Assembly (NCBI GenBank): GCA_033182465.1
Contig: CP137318.1
Coordinates: forward strand, 2,914,001 to 2,978,000
Length of the DNA stretch: 64,000 bases
Direction of reading: 5' to 3'
From: Sanghuangporus weigelae
Lineage: Eukaryota; Basidiomycota; Agaricomycetes; Hymenochaetales; Hymenochaetaceae
Under the pieces are notes generated by a model. The model worked only from the letters and a program-made list of their open reading frames with translations, made no database searches and was not told the origin of the DNA. Shown here in pieces: positions 1 to 11,251 of the stretch. The stretch's first letter is position 1, and each line of letters begins with the position of its first letter. A program made the translations under genes and the position numbers.

Positions 1-1
1 C

Positions 2-556
2 TCAGCCACGCATTCTCCGAGACACTCTATTCGCTTTCCCAAGAGATGTTCAGGTTCTATGTCCATTGAAAGTCTCACCAGCCGGCGTTCTGGTGGTAGC
101 TCACCAATTTCTCAGAGGCTAAATAGCTCTCAGACACGACTTATTGCAGAACAGTTCGGTAATCCAGCTCTAAGGGTCGAGAACGATGCTACGTCTCCAT
201 CTAGTATGCAGGTACCTAAGGCTCTTCCGACCCAGCACTTGAAGCAGCGATCCCGCTCAGCAACATCGCTGGCTTCGGTCAGCGCCTGGTCTGCCAGGAC
301 TTCCAGAACTGCTTTCTATTCTGCCCGTTCGACTGTTTCACGCGGATCGAACAAGTCCACCTATTCCTTTGCACATCCGCGTCAGGTTGGGAAGCTGTCT
401 CGCGAAGGATCGTCACGCTCTGCAACATCTTCGCGCAGTCTGCCGAGTTCTGCGGATCATCATGCGAAATCTTCGTCTTCACAACGGAAGTCGAGTGGTA
501 GTGTCCTCGCCCCGACAGCGTCGTCCGCTTCGCTCGCTCACGGCAGCGCTATTTAA
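2..556 (+). CDS. C-terminal part of a Ser/Arg-rich protein, cut by the left edge
   Basis: The reading frame is open from base 2 to a TAA at 554-556, so this is the 3' end of a gene that begins outside the window. The visible part, about 184 residues, is low complexity: rich in Ser, Arg, Ala and Thr, with many RSxS and SxxS stretches, as in the disordered tails of fungal kinases or scaffold proteins. No domain, membrane segment or catalytic motif can be seen. It converges on the membrane-protein gene ending at 1201. I do not recognise the family. An open frame of this length with biased composition makes coding likely, but the upstream splicing cannot be judged. Confidence 0.55.
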   Translation, partial: SATHSPRHSIRFPKRCSGSMSIESLTSRRSGGSSPISQRLNSSQTRLIAEQFGNPALRVENDATSPSSMQVPKALPTQHLKQRSRSATSLASVSAWSARTSRTAFYSARSTVSRGSNKSTYSFAHPRQVGKLSREGSSRSATSSRSLPSSADHHAKSSSSQRKSSGSVLAPTASSASLAHGSAI

Positions 557-1200
557 TGCAAAGACCGCGTTACCGGGATGCATCATTCTTCGTTCATCGG
601 CACCCGATTCAACATTCCTTACCATTGTTTGAGGGCGGGTGAGGTTAAGTTGTAGCTGATTTCGGTAGAAGACGTTACAAAAGTTATGGTGACGACACTG
701 GATGCCTTGGAAGGGTTCGCACCTCGTCCCAACTTTCCATTCAGCACCTGAAACCTACGGACTATCGATGTTCAAGTATTGCCTTCTACTTGCCTCTCCT
801 ACTACGTCCTGCGAGGTCTCGATATACCCTGACAAATTCAGCCATTGCTTGATTTCCTGACGTCATGTTTATTTCTCTTTTCCTCATTCCTTCATCGTAT
901 GCTATAGTACACTGTGTAATGCTGTCATTTCTCCTTCAGGACTTTACTTCTTGCGATACTTGAAGACTTTCTTGTTAGTGTGTTTTGTGACTGGTTTTCG
1001 TATTCTCGCGTTCATCATAATCTCTCTTTTTCCTTTTGACCTTGTGCTTTCTGCTAGTTACTCTGCTTGCAACACGCTATCTTGTTGAAAAATATCAAAT
1101 GTATGTAATAACGCGATGTAACAAATATACTACTGTACGTCTGCCAGCGAACGCAAAAGGTGGAAATCGAAGAAGTTTTGGTCATAGGATCGGGGAGAAA
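557..1200. other. Convergent intergenic region
   Basis: About 640 bp between the 3' ends of two convergent genes. It is AT-rich, with T-runs and AATAAA-like words, as expected for two overlapping 3' UTRs. No conserved frame, RNA gene or repeat was seen. Confidence 0.5.
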
Positions 1201-3005
1201 TCACCACGAACGGTGACTCCTTGCAAATGAAGAAGTGTCAGCATCGTGCGAATCATACGATCGATTATACCGATGGTATCGCATTTCAGGTGCCGTCTGC
1301 CTGCTGTGCGAGCGCGGTGGTAATCGTGTCTGCGCCAGATATGAATTGCAGCGGGACAGCATGGGAGAAGGGATTGATGGTGAGACGTCGCCTGATAAAA
1401 TGCTATCCATCGATGAAGCGCCGTCATCATTATCATAGTGGTCGCCGTCGCGATTGCGATCACGATCACGATTCGAGCGGAACGTTCGCATAATGCTATT
1501 TCCATTTCGTCTTTGATACCCACGCGTTGACCGTGAATATCTTTCAAATGACGAGCGAGGACGGTGGTAACTCGGCCTTGGTGATGGATCACGTACGCAT
1601 CGGTCTGAAGGGGGCCGACTAAACCTTAGGTTATAGTCATAGTCGTGGTCGCACGGCCATTCGTACGTGCGTTCTCTGCGGATATCAGGACGTGGGATAT
1701 GACAGTGGCTCGAGGGAGGCACAGAATCTTCCCTCCGGAGACTAGAGTGTCGTGATGACGTCCTGCCATCATAACCGCAAAGTGCATCAATAGCCTTCTC
1801 AATATCAGGGTCATCAATCAAAGCCGGCTTTGAAGATTTTCCGCTTGAGATGGACGGTGCCTTGCTCCCTGAAGTGCGGATAGATGCGTTGCGCTGGACG
1901 TCGATGAGATGAGCGTTTCGAGCACGTTGAGCCGCAAGCGAACGCCGGTGAACAATGCAGAGCCCGAGAGATACAAGGACTGTAGCCCCGACAAGTGAGA
2001 TGGGAACAGCTATAGCTGCAGTTGGCATCCCTGCTCGAGACAGTTGCCCTTCGCGAGGCATAAAGGAGTCTCCGTTATTTGGGTCGTAGGACGAACCCGA
2101 CTTGGCGCCTGGTGTAGTTGGAACGGTGCCTGCTGTAACCAGGCTTGAGTGCGTTTGTGGCACTACTGGTGATGCGTTGCTTGAGATTTCGCCCTTTGCA
2201 CGAGTCCCGCCCGATGCCGCTGGTGCATTGTGTTGCTGCTGAGATGGAACTGGCCTTTCCGAGTCGGATCCAGGTGCGGCGGAATTCGATGCTTCTGACG
2301 AAGATGATCCAGATTGCATATTGCTGTTCCCAGTCGCATCATGTAAAGAAGTTTGAGCAGAAGAGCTCTCATCTGAGGATCCAAACCCGTTTTCCCCATT
2401 CAACCCATCTCCCTTTGATGTGGGTACCGGCATATCAACATCGTCAGACACCTTCGAGCTCTTCCCGCTCTTTTGAGATGCTAAATATATCACGTTTGGC
2501 AAGAGTCGAAATATATCACAACGAATCACTTACAGTCCAGAGAGAAAGTTGGCGAATTGACGATGTTTCCAAAGTCATCTTTTACTCGAAGATGAAATCC
2601 TGAAGCTGATGAAATATCGGGAACCACACTAAATTAAAAGTAATGTCAATACAAGGAAAATAAGGATAAGAAAAATGAGTATTACAGAGAGAAAGAATAT
2701 GAATGTCCATCTTGCGAAACTTTTGGCCAAACACTCGCGCCGCAGTCGCCTGCGTCGTCCACATCATCTGCCGGAGAAGATCGAGAACACAGAGCAACGG
2801 ACGCCGAGACGATAGCCTTCTCAGACGACCATTGTGCAATAATAGTGTCCCCTGAACCGAAGATGTCTCCGGAAGAAGGCTTTTCCCAATTTAACTTTAG
2901 AGATTCTCCATCCTTGGTTCTAGCGTGAACAGTGCGAAAAGAGGAGCAAGCAAGATAAAGGGAGAGAGAAAGCGCCAGGCTTCTTCCTGTGAAAGTCATT
3001 TTCAA
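1201..3005 (-). CDS. Single-pass membrane protein with Kre9/Knh1-like N-terminal domain
   Basis: Three exons read 3005-2686, 2628-2534 and 2480-1201; phases agree across introns of 57 and 53 nt. The protein starts with a hydrophobic signal peptide (ALSLSLYLACSSF, residues about 10-22). Next is a short extracellular beta domain with the pattern GSGDTIIAQWSS ... LVVPDISSASGFHLRVKD ... NSPTFSL, which resembles the Ser/Thr-rich Kre9/Knh1-type domain of fungal cell-surface proteins. A Ser/Gly/Pro-rich stalk of about 140 residues leads to one membrane segment (AAIAVPISLVGATVLVSLGL). The long cytoplasmic tail is basic and rich in Ser, Arg and Tyr. The layout is that of a wall-stress or surface sensor, but that role is inference. 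It is divergent from the aldolase-like gene. Confidence 0.75.
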
Positions 3006-3457
3006 TTAGAACGAAGAACAGGCCAGCCTGTTTCGATCGTAAAAGTAAACCCAGCAGCGAGGAAATACGAAAGAGTTGACCGGAATTGTGACCCAAGCCC
3101 ACTGGGCCAAGAGAATCGAGATTAGTCGCATGTCAGCCCAAACCAGCATTTGAGTTTGTCTCAGTGGCGTCTGTATGTTTCAAACCATGGCACGAGCAAG
3201 TCGAGACCTTCGCATTGCGTAGTATTGGACGTAGGTACAGTTGAGAGGGCCGAAGTATGTGGCTCGTACACGGAAGCAAAATACACGATTGTGGTGAAAA
3301 GATAAGATACGGATAGTAGGTCCAGCGCCGATCACAATCTAAAAGTGGCATGCGAGTTTCTCACGGGGCACCAAGTAGCAATTTTGGCGGACGACGTTCA
3401 TTATCTACATATGTCTACATGACTTCGACTTTTAGGGTCAACCCACTTGAACTTTGC

Positions 3458-3465
3458 TATAAGTA
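3458..3465 (+). promoter_or_regulatory. TATA-like element upstream of the aldolase-like gene
   Basis: TATAAGTA lies about 135 bp upstream of the ATG at 3599, inside the 593-bp divergent region 3006-3598. The rest of that region shows no coding frame. Confidence 0.3.
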
Positions 3466-3598
3466 GTGCTTCATTTTCGGTCCTGTGATCACTCTTGAAT
3501 CTTAATGGAGACCACATGAACAACAAGGAGTCGACGAATTCTGGTGGCCAACCAACTTAAAGCACCTTGTCAAGACTTGACTCTTCCGTCCATCTACG

Positions 3599-4681
3599 AT
3601 GCCTTCACTCCTGAGCTCGAATGACAGTGCGAAGTCAAGCAGAGATGATGCTCTCAAACCTTCGATGTCAACTAACTCGAGATCTGCATTCCCTCGCCCG
3701 CCCGTATTTGAGGATAAACTGAAAGAGCGAGAATTTCTAAAGTTCAGGCTCGCACAAGCGTTTCGCATCTTCGGACACCTGGGATTTGATGAAGGGGTAG
3801 CAGGTCACATCACTGTCAGAGTAAGGCCCGGAATCTTCGTATGAGCTAGATCGTACCATAGTTAACGGGTTTCCAGGATCCTGTCAGACTAGACTGCTTC
3901 TGGGTCAACCCATTTGTACGTCTTGAATATCGATAATACTGCTCCTGATACCATTATTCTCTTCAAAAAGGGTCTCCATTTTTCTCTCATTCAGCCCGCG
4001 GACCTGCTACTCGTGGACCACGATTGCAACATTCTGGACGAATCCGGTCCGAGTCGACTCCTGAATACCGCTGCCTTCGTAATTCATTCCGCCATTCACG
4101 AGGCTAGGCCTGATGTGCTATGCGCAGCTCACACTCACTCCGTATATGGACGAGCCTTCTCCACCCTTGGACGCGAGCTGGACATCATAACCCAAGATTC
4201 CTGTGCCTTTTACCAGGATCATGTTGTGTACAAGCAATTCAACGGAGCGGTTTTGGCCGAAGAAGAGGGCAAACACATTGCTGAAACGCTAGGTGACAAA
4301 AAGGTATCATCACTTTATTAATCTCAGGCATTGATTTGACGTCATTTTAATTCGTCCAGGCTATCATTCTTCAGGTAAATATGCAATGAACTGTCCTCAA
4401 CACGGATATTCGCTTACATCATTGAACGCAAGAACCACGGTCTGTTGGTCGCCACAACGTCCATCGAAGCGACCGTTCACTATTTCGTTTCGCTCGAAAA
4501 GTGTTGCAAAACCCAGCTGATGGCGGACGCCACCACCGCACAGACAGGGATCAAAACCGTACCTATCGGAGAGAAGGAAGCCGCTGAAACGTATCAAACC
4601 GTTGGCGTTGGAGGCTGGTTTTCCGGAAGAACGCATTTCCAAGCGTTGGAGAATCGTGAGGGCCAGAAATTCGCCCTTTGA
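3599..4681 (+). CDS. Class II aldolase/adducin-domain protein
   Basis: Five exons (3599-3820, 3877-3915, 3971-4303, 4360-4374, 4433-4681), all joined in phase 0, give 285 residues. Family hallmarks are GHLGFDEGVAGHITVR near the N-terminus, DCFWVNPF/GLHFSLI, the zinc-binding CAAHTHSVYGRAFS segment, and AIILQ joined to NHGLL. The last joint creates the expected QNHGL motif only if the 15-nt fourth exon is used. Related enzymes (fuculose-phosphate aldolase, ribulose-phosphate epimerase) bind Zn through His residues of the HxH motif. Many fungal homologues have no assigned substrate, so the reaction here is unknown. The C-terminus is typical and ends close to the usual length. Likely cytosolic, as no signal peptide is seen. 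Confidence 0.85.
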
Positions 4682-4856
4682 CGAAATTGGATACTATGAA
4701 ACATAAATAACATGAACCTACGATCATTGAAAGTAAAGCCACAGATATCAAAATTGATAGTACATTTCACGAATAACGACAATAGTTGAAGAATGCTAGT
4801 CCACAGTCTGTAAATCCGATCAAAGAGCGAAAAGCATCATCATCTTCAAGATTTTT

Positions 4857-7392
4857 TCAGTCAGATTCGTAATGCTTCTCGGGGTAGCTATCGCAATTGA
4901 CTTTTTCATACGCAGATCTTCGATCCTGTTCTGGATCCCACAAGTCTGGGATGTGACACTGGTCTAGTTCGTTATCCTTCTCGAAATGTGCGTGTGGAAA
5001 GTCCGATGCGGAAAGTCTGTTCTGGACCATCACTGTAACATTATGATGTGATTAGCTCTCATGGTGGAACCCGACCGTGCAGGAAGTGCTTACAGTAATG
5101 ATCGAGATTTTTATCAAAGTTGTTTCGGCACAGCGCAGCCAAAAAAACAACGGCTATTATCAGAATTACTGAACAGATGTACAGTGTGCCGAAGAACCAC
5201 CATGTTGTGAATGTCCAAAGAAACATCGCCGATCCAAGTCCGGCAAGTAAGGAGCACAGGAAGATAACGCCGAACCCGAGAAATACAGACGTCGCTCGTT
5301 TCCATTCACGACGCAGAGCAAACCACCCCTGTGGCAAAAATTAGAATTACCCACGGGACAGAAAGGGAAGGCATTTATCGACTTGCCAGTGCAATCCAGA
5401 GTGGAAGCGTTTGAACGTGACATTACTGACGTTGAATGTGATTCTACGCGAGCATCTAAGGAAATACTCACAACTGTCATGAACACAAGAACAGCCCCGT
5501 ATATGTATTTGTGATCCTTCACGATCAAGCTGAAATAAGTGTTGAGTATTTGATCCACGAAAAATGCCATCGTTGCGGGAAGAATAATTCCGGCAACCTG
5601 TGCAACAACGGAAAATCCAAGAAGGATCTGTGCATCGAAGGAGCGTCATCAGTCGCAGCAGAATCAGTAAGAGGCAAAGAATCGGTTACTCTGTACATCC
5701 GGCGCATCTCGCTAGAGACTTGCACGGCGCGCCACGGTCTCTTACTATAAATCTGATTTGTGACGTGAGAAGCGATCAATCGGTAGAACACTGGATCCCT
5801 TCACTTACATGACACAGCTTGTATGCAAAATAGGCTTCAGTTACAATCGACAGCACGGATCCCCCAAGCAGCGCCCCCTGATGACCGTCAGTGAGTTGAA
5901 GCTTGACGGGAGAAGTTAATAAGTACCTCAGCAATATGCCGGTGGCGAAAGAAATCGATTCCGAAGAACTGATCTTCTGAGCCACATCTTGCTTGGTTGA
6001 CCAAGCGCATGAGGGATATCTTCACGAGAGAGGTCACTAAGAAGCGTGCCAAAGCCCATACTGTCGATAAACAGCGAGCCACGAAAATAAAGATGCTGGC
6101 AATAATAAATCACAATACTCGTACGAATGATTGAAGATGCTGTGCTTACATATGAGGTATGGACTCTCTTGCCAAAGCGTAAATTGTCACAAGAACGAGG
6201 TAGACATGAAGTACGATGAAGACAACATCCTCTAAGCGATTATCACGAAAGCTTTGTGTGAATCAGTAATACGGAACTTGAGTAGTATTACTTAGGATAA
6301 ACGTACAGATTAGCTGAATAAGAAGCGAGCATTGGGCATAATTGCACTCCTATCTCGGACAAAGGAATCTTCTGGCAGTTCGGGGAAGGAACGTCGGGAC
6401 AACTTTCAAATCCGCCATCAGATAATAGACTGTACAAGCTCTGTGTTGCGTTTAATGGGGCAGAATAAGCAGTCACTCCTTTGCGACGTGCTCCATTGTC
6501 GTCGATTACGAAAAGAGCTATTCGGAGGATGACCTGAGCGCAAGCAGAGAGAAAGGAAATGATAAAATATGCAGTCGAGCGTTGAAAGAGAATTCGACGA
6601 GCCTGCATGGTTTCAGCGCGGGACTAAGAACTATTACATTATTATGAAAATTAGCTCACAAAATCTTTAATCATCCAGACTAATGTCGGTTGCGCCAACC
6701 TGAAAAGGAATGAAAGAAATGCCAGCCAGCTGTCAACTGACACCAGGTCGAAGAAACCAAAGAAAGGAGGAACAGAGGAAACGCGTCGCACAGTGCCCGT
6801 GGAACAATATATAACGGCGCCCGCTCTCAGGGGCCAAAGTGATGTTCTGATAGTCCGATGTGATACTTCTCTTCTAGATCAGATTGTTGGAGGGATGTGA
6901 AGCGTAGGTGCCAAAAATAATGCATGCCTGCCAGTGTCCCGTACTGCACCTGGTCCAGGTGACGGCTGAGATGATACACGGACTGATGGAGACATCTCAG
7001 GAACTCGAAACCGCCGATACTTGAGTAGTACCATAGGTGGTGGTCACTGGAAGAGAGCTGATCAAAGACTCGGTTTGTGGCAGGCATCAAGAAGCGATGC
7101 AGAGCAGAACTGTGTGTGATTTATGAAGGATATCAAGTTGATGAGATGGATTGCTGAGCTACGGTCATCAAAAGGCAGTGAATCGACAAATACTCAGACC
7201 TAGATAGAAGGAGCTCACGGCGACAAGAACGACCATCATGATCTTAATATTAAAAACAGGACCGTACTTTTCTACACAGCCACTGCTGACTAAATTCGGA
7301 CCTTGAATTCTCATTTCCCAAGGTGATTCTACTACATTAAGGAGTTTGATCGCCGGTGATCTGATCTGCGGATCGATCTGCCCCCACACCAC
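4857..7392 (-). CDS. Multi-pass membrane protein of unknown function
   Basis: The 3' two thirds are well supported. Exons 6623-6292, 6251-6150, 6095-5927, 5877-5809, 5752-5690, 5627-5472, 5328-5094 and 5032-4857 join with consistent phases and add about 433 residues. A further upstream exon ends at 6660 (PPFFGFFDLVSVDSWLAFL) and joins in phase. Around 7392-7190 a start (MVWGQIDPQI) and a hydrophobic segment (KIMMVVLVAVSSFYLGL) look like the N-terminus; joints between 6700 and 7200 are not resolved. Six or more membrane segments are visible, for example VFIVLHVYLVLVTIYALA, AQVAGIILPATMAFFV and FLGFGVIFLCSLLAGLG. The C-terminus is charged and cytoplasm-like. One intron (5329-5471) is long, 143 nt. 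I do not recognise a named family and propose no activity. Confidence 0.65.
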
Positions 7393-7766
7393 TTCATCTA
7401 CACATTACTTCATTCCTTGAGGGAAAAAAAGCAGGGGGACTCAACGCATGTATGCATTACATGGATGTGCTCATCAGCCAAAGCACTATTCAAGCCTTGC
7501 TGGAAAAAAGGAAAAAAAAAACTAGGAAAATTTCGGACATGTATGCAATGAACAAGTGTGATCAGCATCCAAAAACTCTGTTCCTCCTTGCACAATCCAA
7601 TTCAGTGTGTCCCATTAGACTGATTAATTTGGGTAAAGCTGTGAAAGTTTCTGCTACATATGAACTGACCAGATAAGCTCAATGGAGTTCCTTTTATTTT
7701 CTTATTTATATCAAGTTGGATAGACAGAATAACCAGTGACAAGGACTATGATTTATGGCCAGCAGG

Positions 7767-7787
7767 GTTTTCGGCGAAGCCGAAAAC
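7767..7787. repeat. Perfect 9-bp inverted repeat with 3-nt loop
   Basis: GTTTTCGGC (7767-7775), GAA, then GCCGAAAAC (7779-7787) form a perfect hairpin. An outer CCAGCA (7759-7764) pairs with TGCTGG (7794-7799) and extends the structure. It lies about 450 bp upstream of the ammonium transporter start, in a region otherwise lacking a gene. Confidence 0.8.
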
Positions 7788-7845
7788 GCGAGTTGCTGGT
7801 TATGTATTATGGTGGGGCTTCATCAGCCACAACACAATTACATAA

Positions 7846-8196
7846 GATAATTCCTCTGTTTCCCGATCTCAGCCGATCACATGTTTGGCTTGGTATAATG
7901 ACGTTCATGTTTCGGCCGAAAGTACGCTCACGGAAAGGTGAAAAAGACGGAAAAAATCCCCTAAAAATCGGTCTGCGATATCAAAAGGGTTGCATTTCGT
8001 GTCAGATGTATGTCAGCTACGACTCGAGAGGGCAAGGCCAATGAGAGAGGCGAGAAGGGAGTTGCTGCAATACCTCCTCTCTTGTCCGGAAAGTGGAAAT
8101 AGTGACGACCTAGGAGCTTATCGGTCCAATGGAAGTCAGCCTCAGATAAAAACTGCTTTATCTGCACTTTAGAGCCGTCGTTAGAGAATATACAAC
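7846..8196. promoter_or_regulatory. GATA sites, CCAAT and TATA-like element upstream of the ammonium transporter
   Basis: Non-coding region 7393-8232 separates the membrane-protein gene from the transporter. Visible elements are GATAA at 7846-7850, CTTATC (GATAAG on the other strand) at 8117-8122, CCAAT at 8126-8130, GATAAA at 8145-8150 and an AATATACAA box at 8188-8196. Fungal ammonium permeases are classic targets of nitrogen-responsive GATA factors (AreA/Nit2/Gat1), so nitrogen control is a reasonable inference. Single GATA words are common by chance. Confidence 0.4.
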
Positions 8197-8232
8197 CCCG
8201 ACTCGACTCTCTCTTTCATCGCATCGTCGACA

Positions 8233-10094
8233 ATGACGAGCAGTTCAGGACCCCTACAAACTCGTGCGTCCCTGCATGGATTTACACATTGACCAACCTT
8301 AAATGTTAATCTCTTCCTGATTCGTTGTCTTGTCCTGCCTTAGGTGCTACCAGCCAGTCAGCTTGTTTCTTTATCTCAGCTTCTTCCCAACTTATCTCAC
8401 CTCAACAGGTACAATGGTGGCGACGTGGCATTCATCATTCTTGCTGGCGCACTCGTCTTCCTTATGGTTCCCGGACTTGGTAATTCTTTCTCTTAGCGTC
8501 AGTTCTCTCCGGCATCTCTTGACTTTTTCTCGGCATTCAGCTTTCCTCTATTCTGGTCTTGCGAGGCGGAAATCAGCACTTTCATTAATTTGGGCGGTTT
8601 CCGCGAGCAACGCGGTCGTGATTTTCCATTGGTTTTTCTGGGGTTATTCTCTCGCGTTTTCTCCAAGCGCGACAAACGGCTTCATAGGAAACCTGAATAG
8701 ATTTGGTCTTCGGAACACCCTTAGTGCTCCGAGTCCAGGCTCTCCACTCATCCCGGATCTCCTTTATGCGTTCTATCAGATGGAATTCGCATGTGTCACT
8801 GTCGCCATTCTAATGGGTGGCGTGGCGGAACGTGGTCGTGTCTTTCCGACGATGATATTCGTCTTCTTGTGGATGACACTCGTTTACTGTCCACTGGCAT
8901 GCTGGCCATGGAACATTAATGGATGGGCGTTCAAGTGGGGAGTCCTGGACTATGCCGGGGGTGGACCAGTAGAAATCGGTTCTGGTGTTGGCGGTCTAGC
9001 ATTTTCCTGGGTTTTGGGTCGCAGAAAGGAAAAAGAGCTATTAAATTTTCGCCCTCACAATGTTTCCATGGTCGCTCTCGGTACCTTCCTCCTGTGGTTC
9101 GGCTGGCTGGGCTTCAACGCAGGTAGTGCTTTTGGTGCAAACTTGCGTGCAGTCTTAGCCGCGTGGAACTCGATGATCGCTGCAGCACTTGCAGGAATTG
9201 TCTGGTGCTTGCTCGATTGGAGGATAGGACGCAAGTTTACAATGGTCGGGTTCTGTTCCGGAACGATTGCAGGTCTAGTTGCCGCAACGCCTGCGAGCGG
9301 TTTCATTGAACCTTGGGCATCGCTCGTTATGGGTATCGTCGCTGGTGCGGCTTGCAACTTTGCAACGAAATGTGGGATATAGTTTATTCATAACGTGGAT
9401 TATTTTTCACCTCTAATGCAGTGAAGTTCCTTTTGCGTATTGACGATGCTCTCGATTTGTTCGCTGAGCACGCGGTAGGTCAGTCCTTTTCAATTTGCAT
9501 GCGCTATTTGCATCCTTGACGGACTCGCCGACAGGTGGCATTATTGGTCTCCTTTTCAACGCCTTTTTCGCAAAGACCTCTCTCATTGCCCTTGACGATG
9601 TGAATACTTCAATTCCCGGTGGCTGGCTCGATCACAATTGGAAGCAACTTTATATTCAGTTCGCATATATCTGTGCAGCTTGCGGATATACCTTTGTCGT
9701 GACAGCATTGCTAGCAAAAGCAATTGATATGATTCCTGGATTGCATTTGCATGCTTCAGAGGAGGCTGAGCACAGAGGAATGGATGATGACCAGGTTTGA
9801 CGTCCTTAACCAGGTGATCTACGATGTTGTCTCATTTTTCTTGTACAGATTGGAGAATTTGCGAGTGACTACATCGAAGTTCGCAGAGATTTCGACGATT
9901 GGACGCCTCCGGCTGCTGTTGAGAAGAAATGGGCTCTCCTTGCAAATGGTCAGACTACAATGCCTGTCGCAGCTGGTGACCGGCATGGATTCGCGGAGAC
10001 GGGAGAACACCAAATGCGAAGAGTTGTCAATGGGACGCAGCCTGCCGTTGGACAAGATGGGTCGTCTCTTGGCACTGTTCAGGAAAAGGAATAA
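8233..10094 (+). CDS. Ammonium transporter (Amt/Mep family)
   Basis: Exons 8409-8479, 8541-9371, 9422-9478, 9535-9794 and 9849-10094 join in phase; the first exon probably starts at ATG 8233, but its donor is unclear. The protein carries the Amt/Mep landmarks: YNGGDVAFIILAGALVFLM, FLYSGLARRKSALSLIW, QMEFACVTVAILMGGVAERG, GFNAGSAFGANLRA and a closing helix GLLFNAFFAK. About 11 membrane helices are expected, with a cytosolic tail rich in Asp, Glu and Gln. Family members conduct NH4+ into the cell at the plasma membrane, and some act as ammonium sensors for filamentous growth. Splicing places FATK before LKFLLRIDDALDLFAEHAVGG, which matches family spacing. The true N-terminus, of about 15 residues, needs transcript data. 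Confidence 0.92.
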
Positions 10095-10523
10095 GGTACT
10101 TTTTGATTCAACTAGGGACATCGGATGGGTCATGTTAAATGTGTGATGTGCATACATCCGTGTCGCCAACCTCACCTCAGTTAGCTGGAGCCGAGCTTTG
10201 TGTCTGCTTTCGATACGGTCCAATTACCTCCTGTCTCGTGTAATCTATCTACTCATCAAATAAAAATAATATAAGAACACTCTTTCCAAGCCTGCATTTT
10301 ATTGTGTCGCAAACCACTGATCTGATCAATGCCTCCTGCCAATGCCAATTATAGCTAGCTATGAGAACCACGTGAGCAGCTTTTCCTCGAGTCCTCTTCA
10401 GGTTTTAACATTTTCTCTCGCACGCTTGCAGTGGGTTTTTGCGGAAATATCGTAAGTAATGGACTCTCATCAAAGAACAAAGAGATCTCACCTTCTAACC
10501 ACGAAGTCAAATTTTCTTTTAGC
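10095..10523. other. Intergenic region
   Basis: About 430 bp between two genes on the + strand. The first half is a 3' UTR-like AT-rich stretch; the second half holds the promoter or 5' UTR of the S8 gene. A pyrimidine-rich TTTTCTTTTAG ends just before the S8 ATG and might be a 5' UTR intron acceptor. Nothing else was seen. Confidence 0.4.
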
Positions 10524-10991
10524 ATGCCGCTTCCGTACGACCTCTGCGCACGGGTCCAAAACGCCTTTCGCGGTCGACACCCGCGCGTTTGCGTCGACCA
10601 CACGAAGCAAAACCTCGGGGTTCTGTCAATCCTGCTCCGCGCAGGCTTCATCTCAAACGTAACGCGCGGCACGCCTGCGGGACCCTCTCCGGAAGACTTC
10701 CTCGCAGAGACGAACGAGGCGCGACGACGAATTTGGGCAGATCTCAAGTATCGCGACGACCGGCCCGTGCTCACTGACATGGAGCTCATCAGCAGGCCTA
10801 GCAAACGTACTTTCTTGGATATCGGCGAGATTAGAAGGATATGTAGCGGAAGACGGGCTCAGCAGATGAAGCCGCTTGGTATGGGTGAGATCGCTGTCAT
10901 CCATACTGCGAATAAGGAACATGAGTGGTTAGAGGCGCGGGAAGCTCTTCGACTGGGTCTGGATGGAGAGGCCGTGTGTCGTGTCCGATAG
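10524..10991 (+). CDS. MRPS8: Mitochondrial small-subunit ribosomal protein uS8m
   Basis: A single uninterrupted frame of 155 residues starts at MPLPYDLCARVQNAF, the normal length and start for fungal mitochondrial S8. Supporting stretches are HTKQNLGVLSILLRAGFIS, the central LKYRDDRPVLTDMELISRPS and a C-terminal GEIAVIHTANKEHEWLEAR block. The last is the conserved S8 region that contacts helix 21 of small-subunit rRNA. The frame runs upstream to an earlier in-frame ATG at 10431, but that extension has no S8 similarity, so the 10524 start is preferred. Role: assembly and structure of the mitoribosomal small subunit. Confidence 0.88.
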   Translation: MPLPYDLCARVQNAFRGRHPRVCVDHTKQNLGVLSILLRAGFISNVTRGTPAGPSPEDFLAETNEARRRIWADLKYRDDRPVLTDMELISRPSKRTFLDIGEIRRICSGRRAQQMKPLGMGEIAVIHTANKEHEWLEAREALRLGLDGEAVCRVR

Positions 10992-11251
10992 AGCGATCTT
11001 CGTATTCGACTTTTCGTGGTTAGCAATTATTCTTGGCGCTTCCATTCCAAGTACCTTATTCTGTAGGTCTGTTGCAATTGGTCGTTGACACGCTGTCCAT
11101 GCTATCTACGTTTTAAGTAGTGGATGCCCTTACTCATCTCCCCGAAATACGAGATTACTGATAGACAAAGCGTACTATCCAATTATAATACGAAAATGCG
11201 TGCTTATATCCGTGCAGAGAACATGTTGTCTCTTTCGCGTCTCATTCAAAC

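Noticed and set aside
5330-5425. GC-AG intron with an extra 39-nt exon in the multi-pass gene
   Set aside because: The extra exon would begin with a TAA in phase; a single 143-nt GT-AG intron joins the flanking exons correctly.
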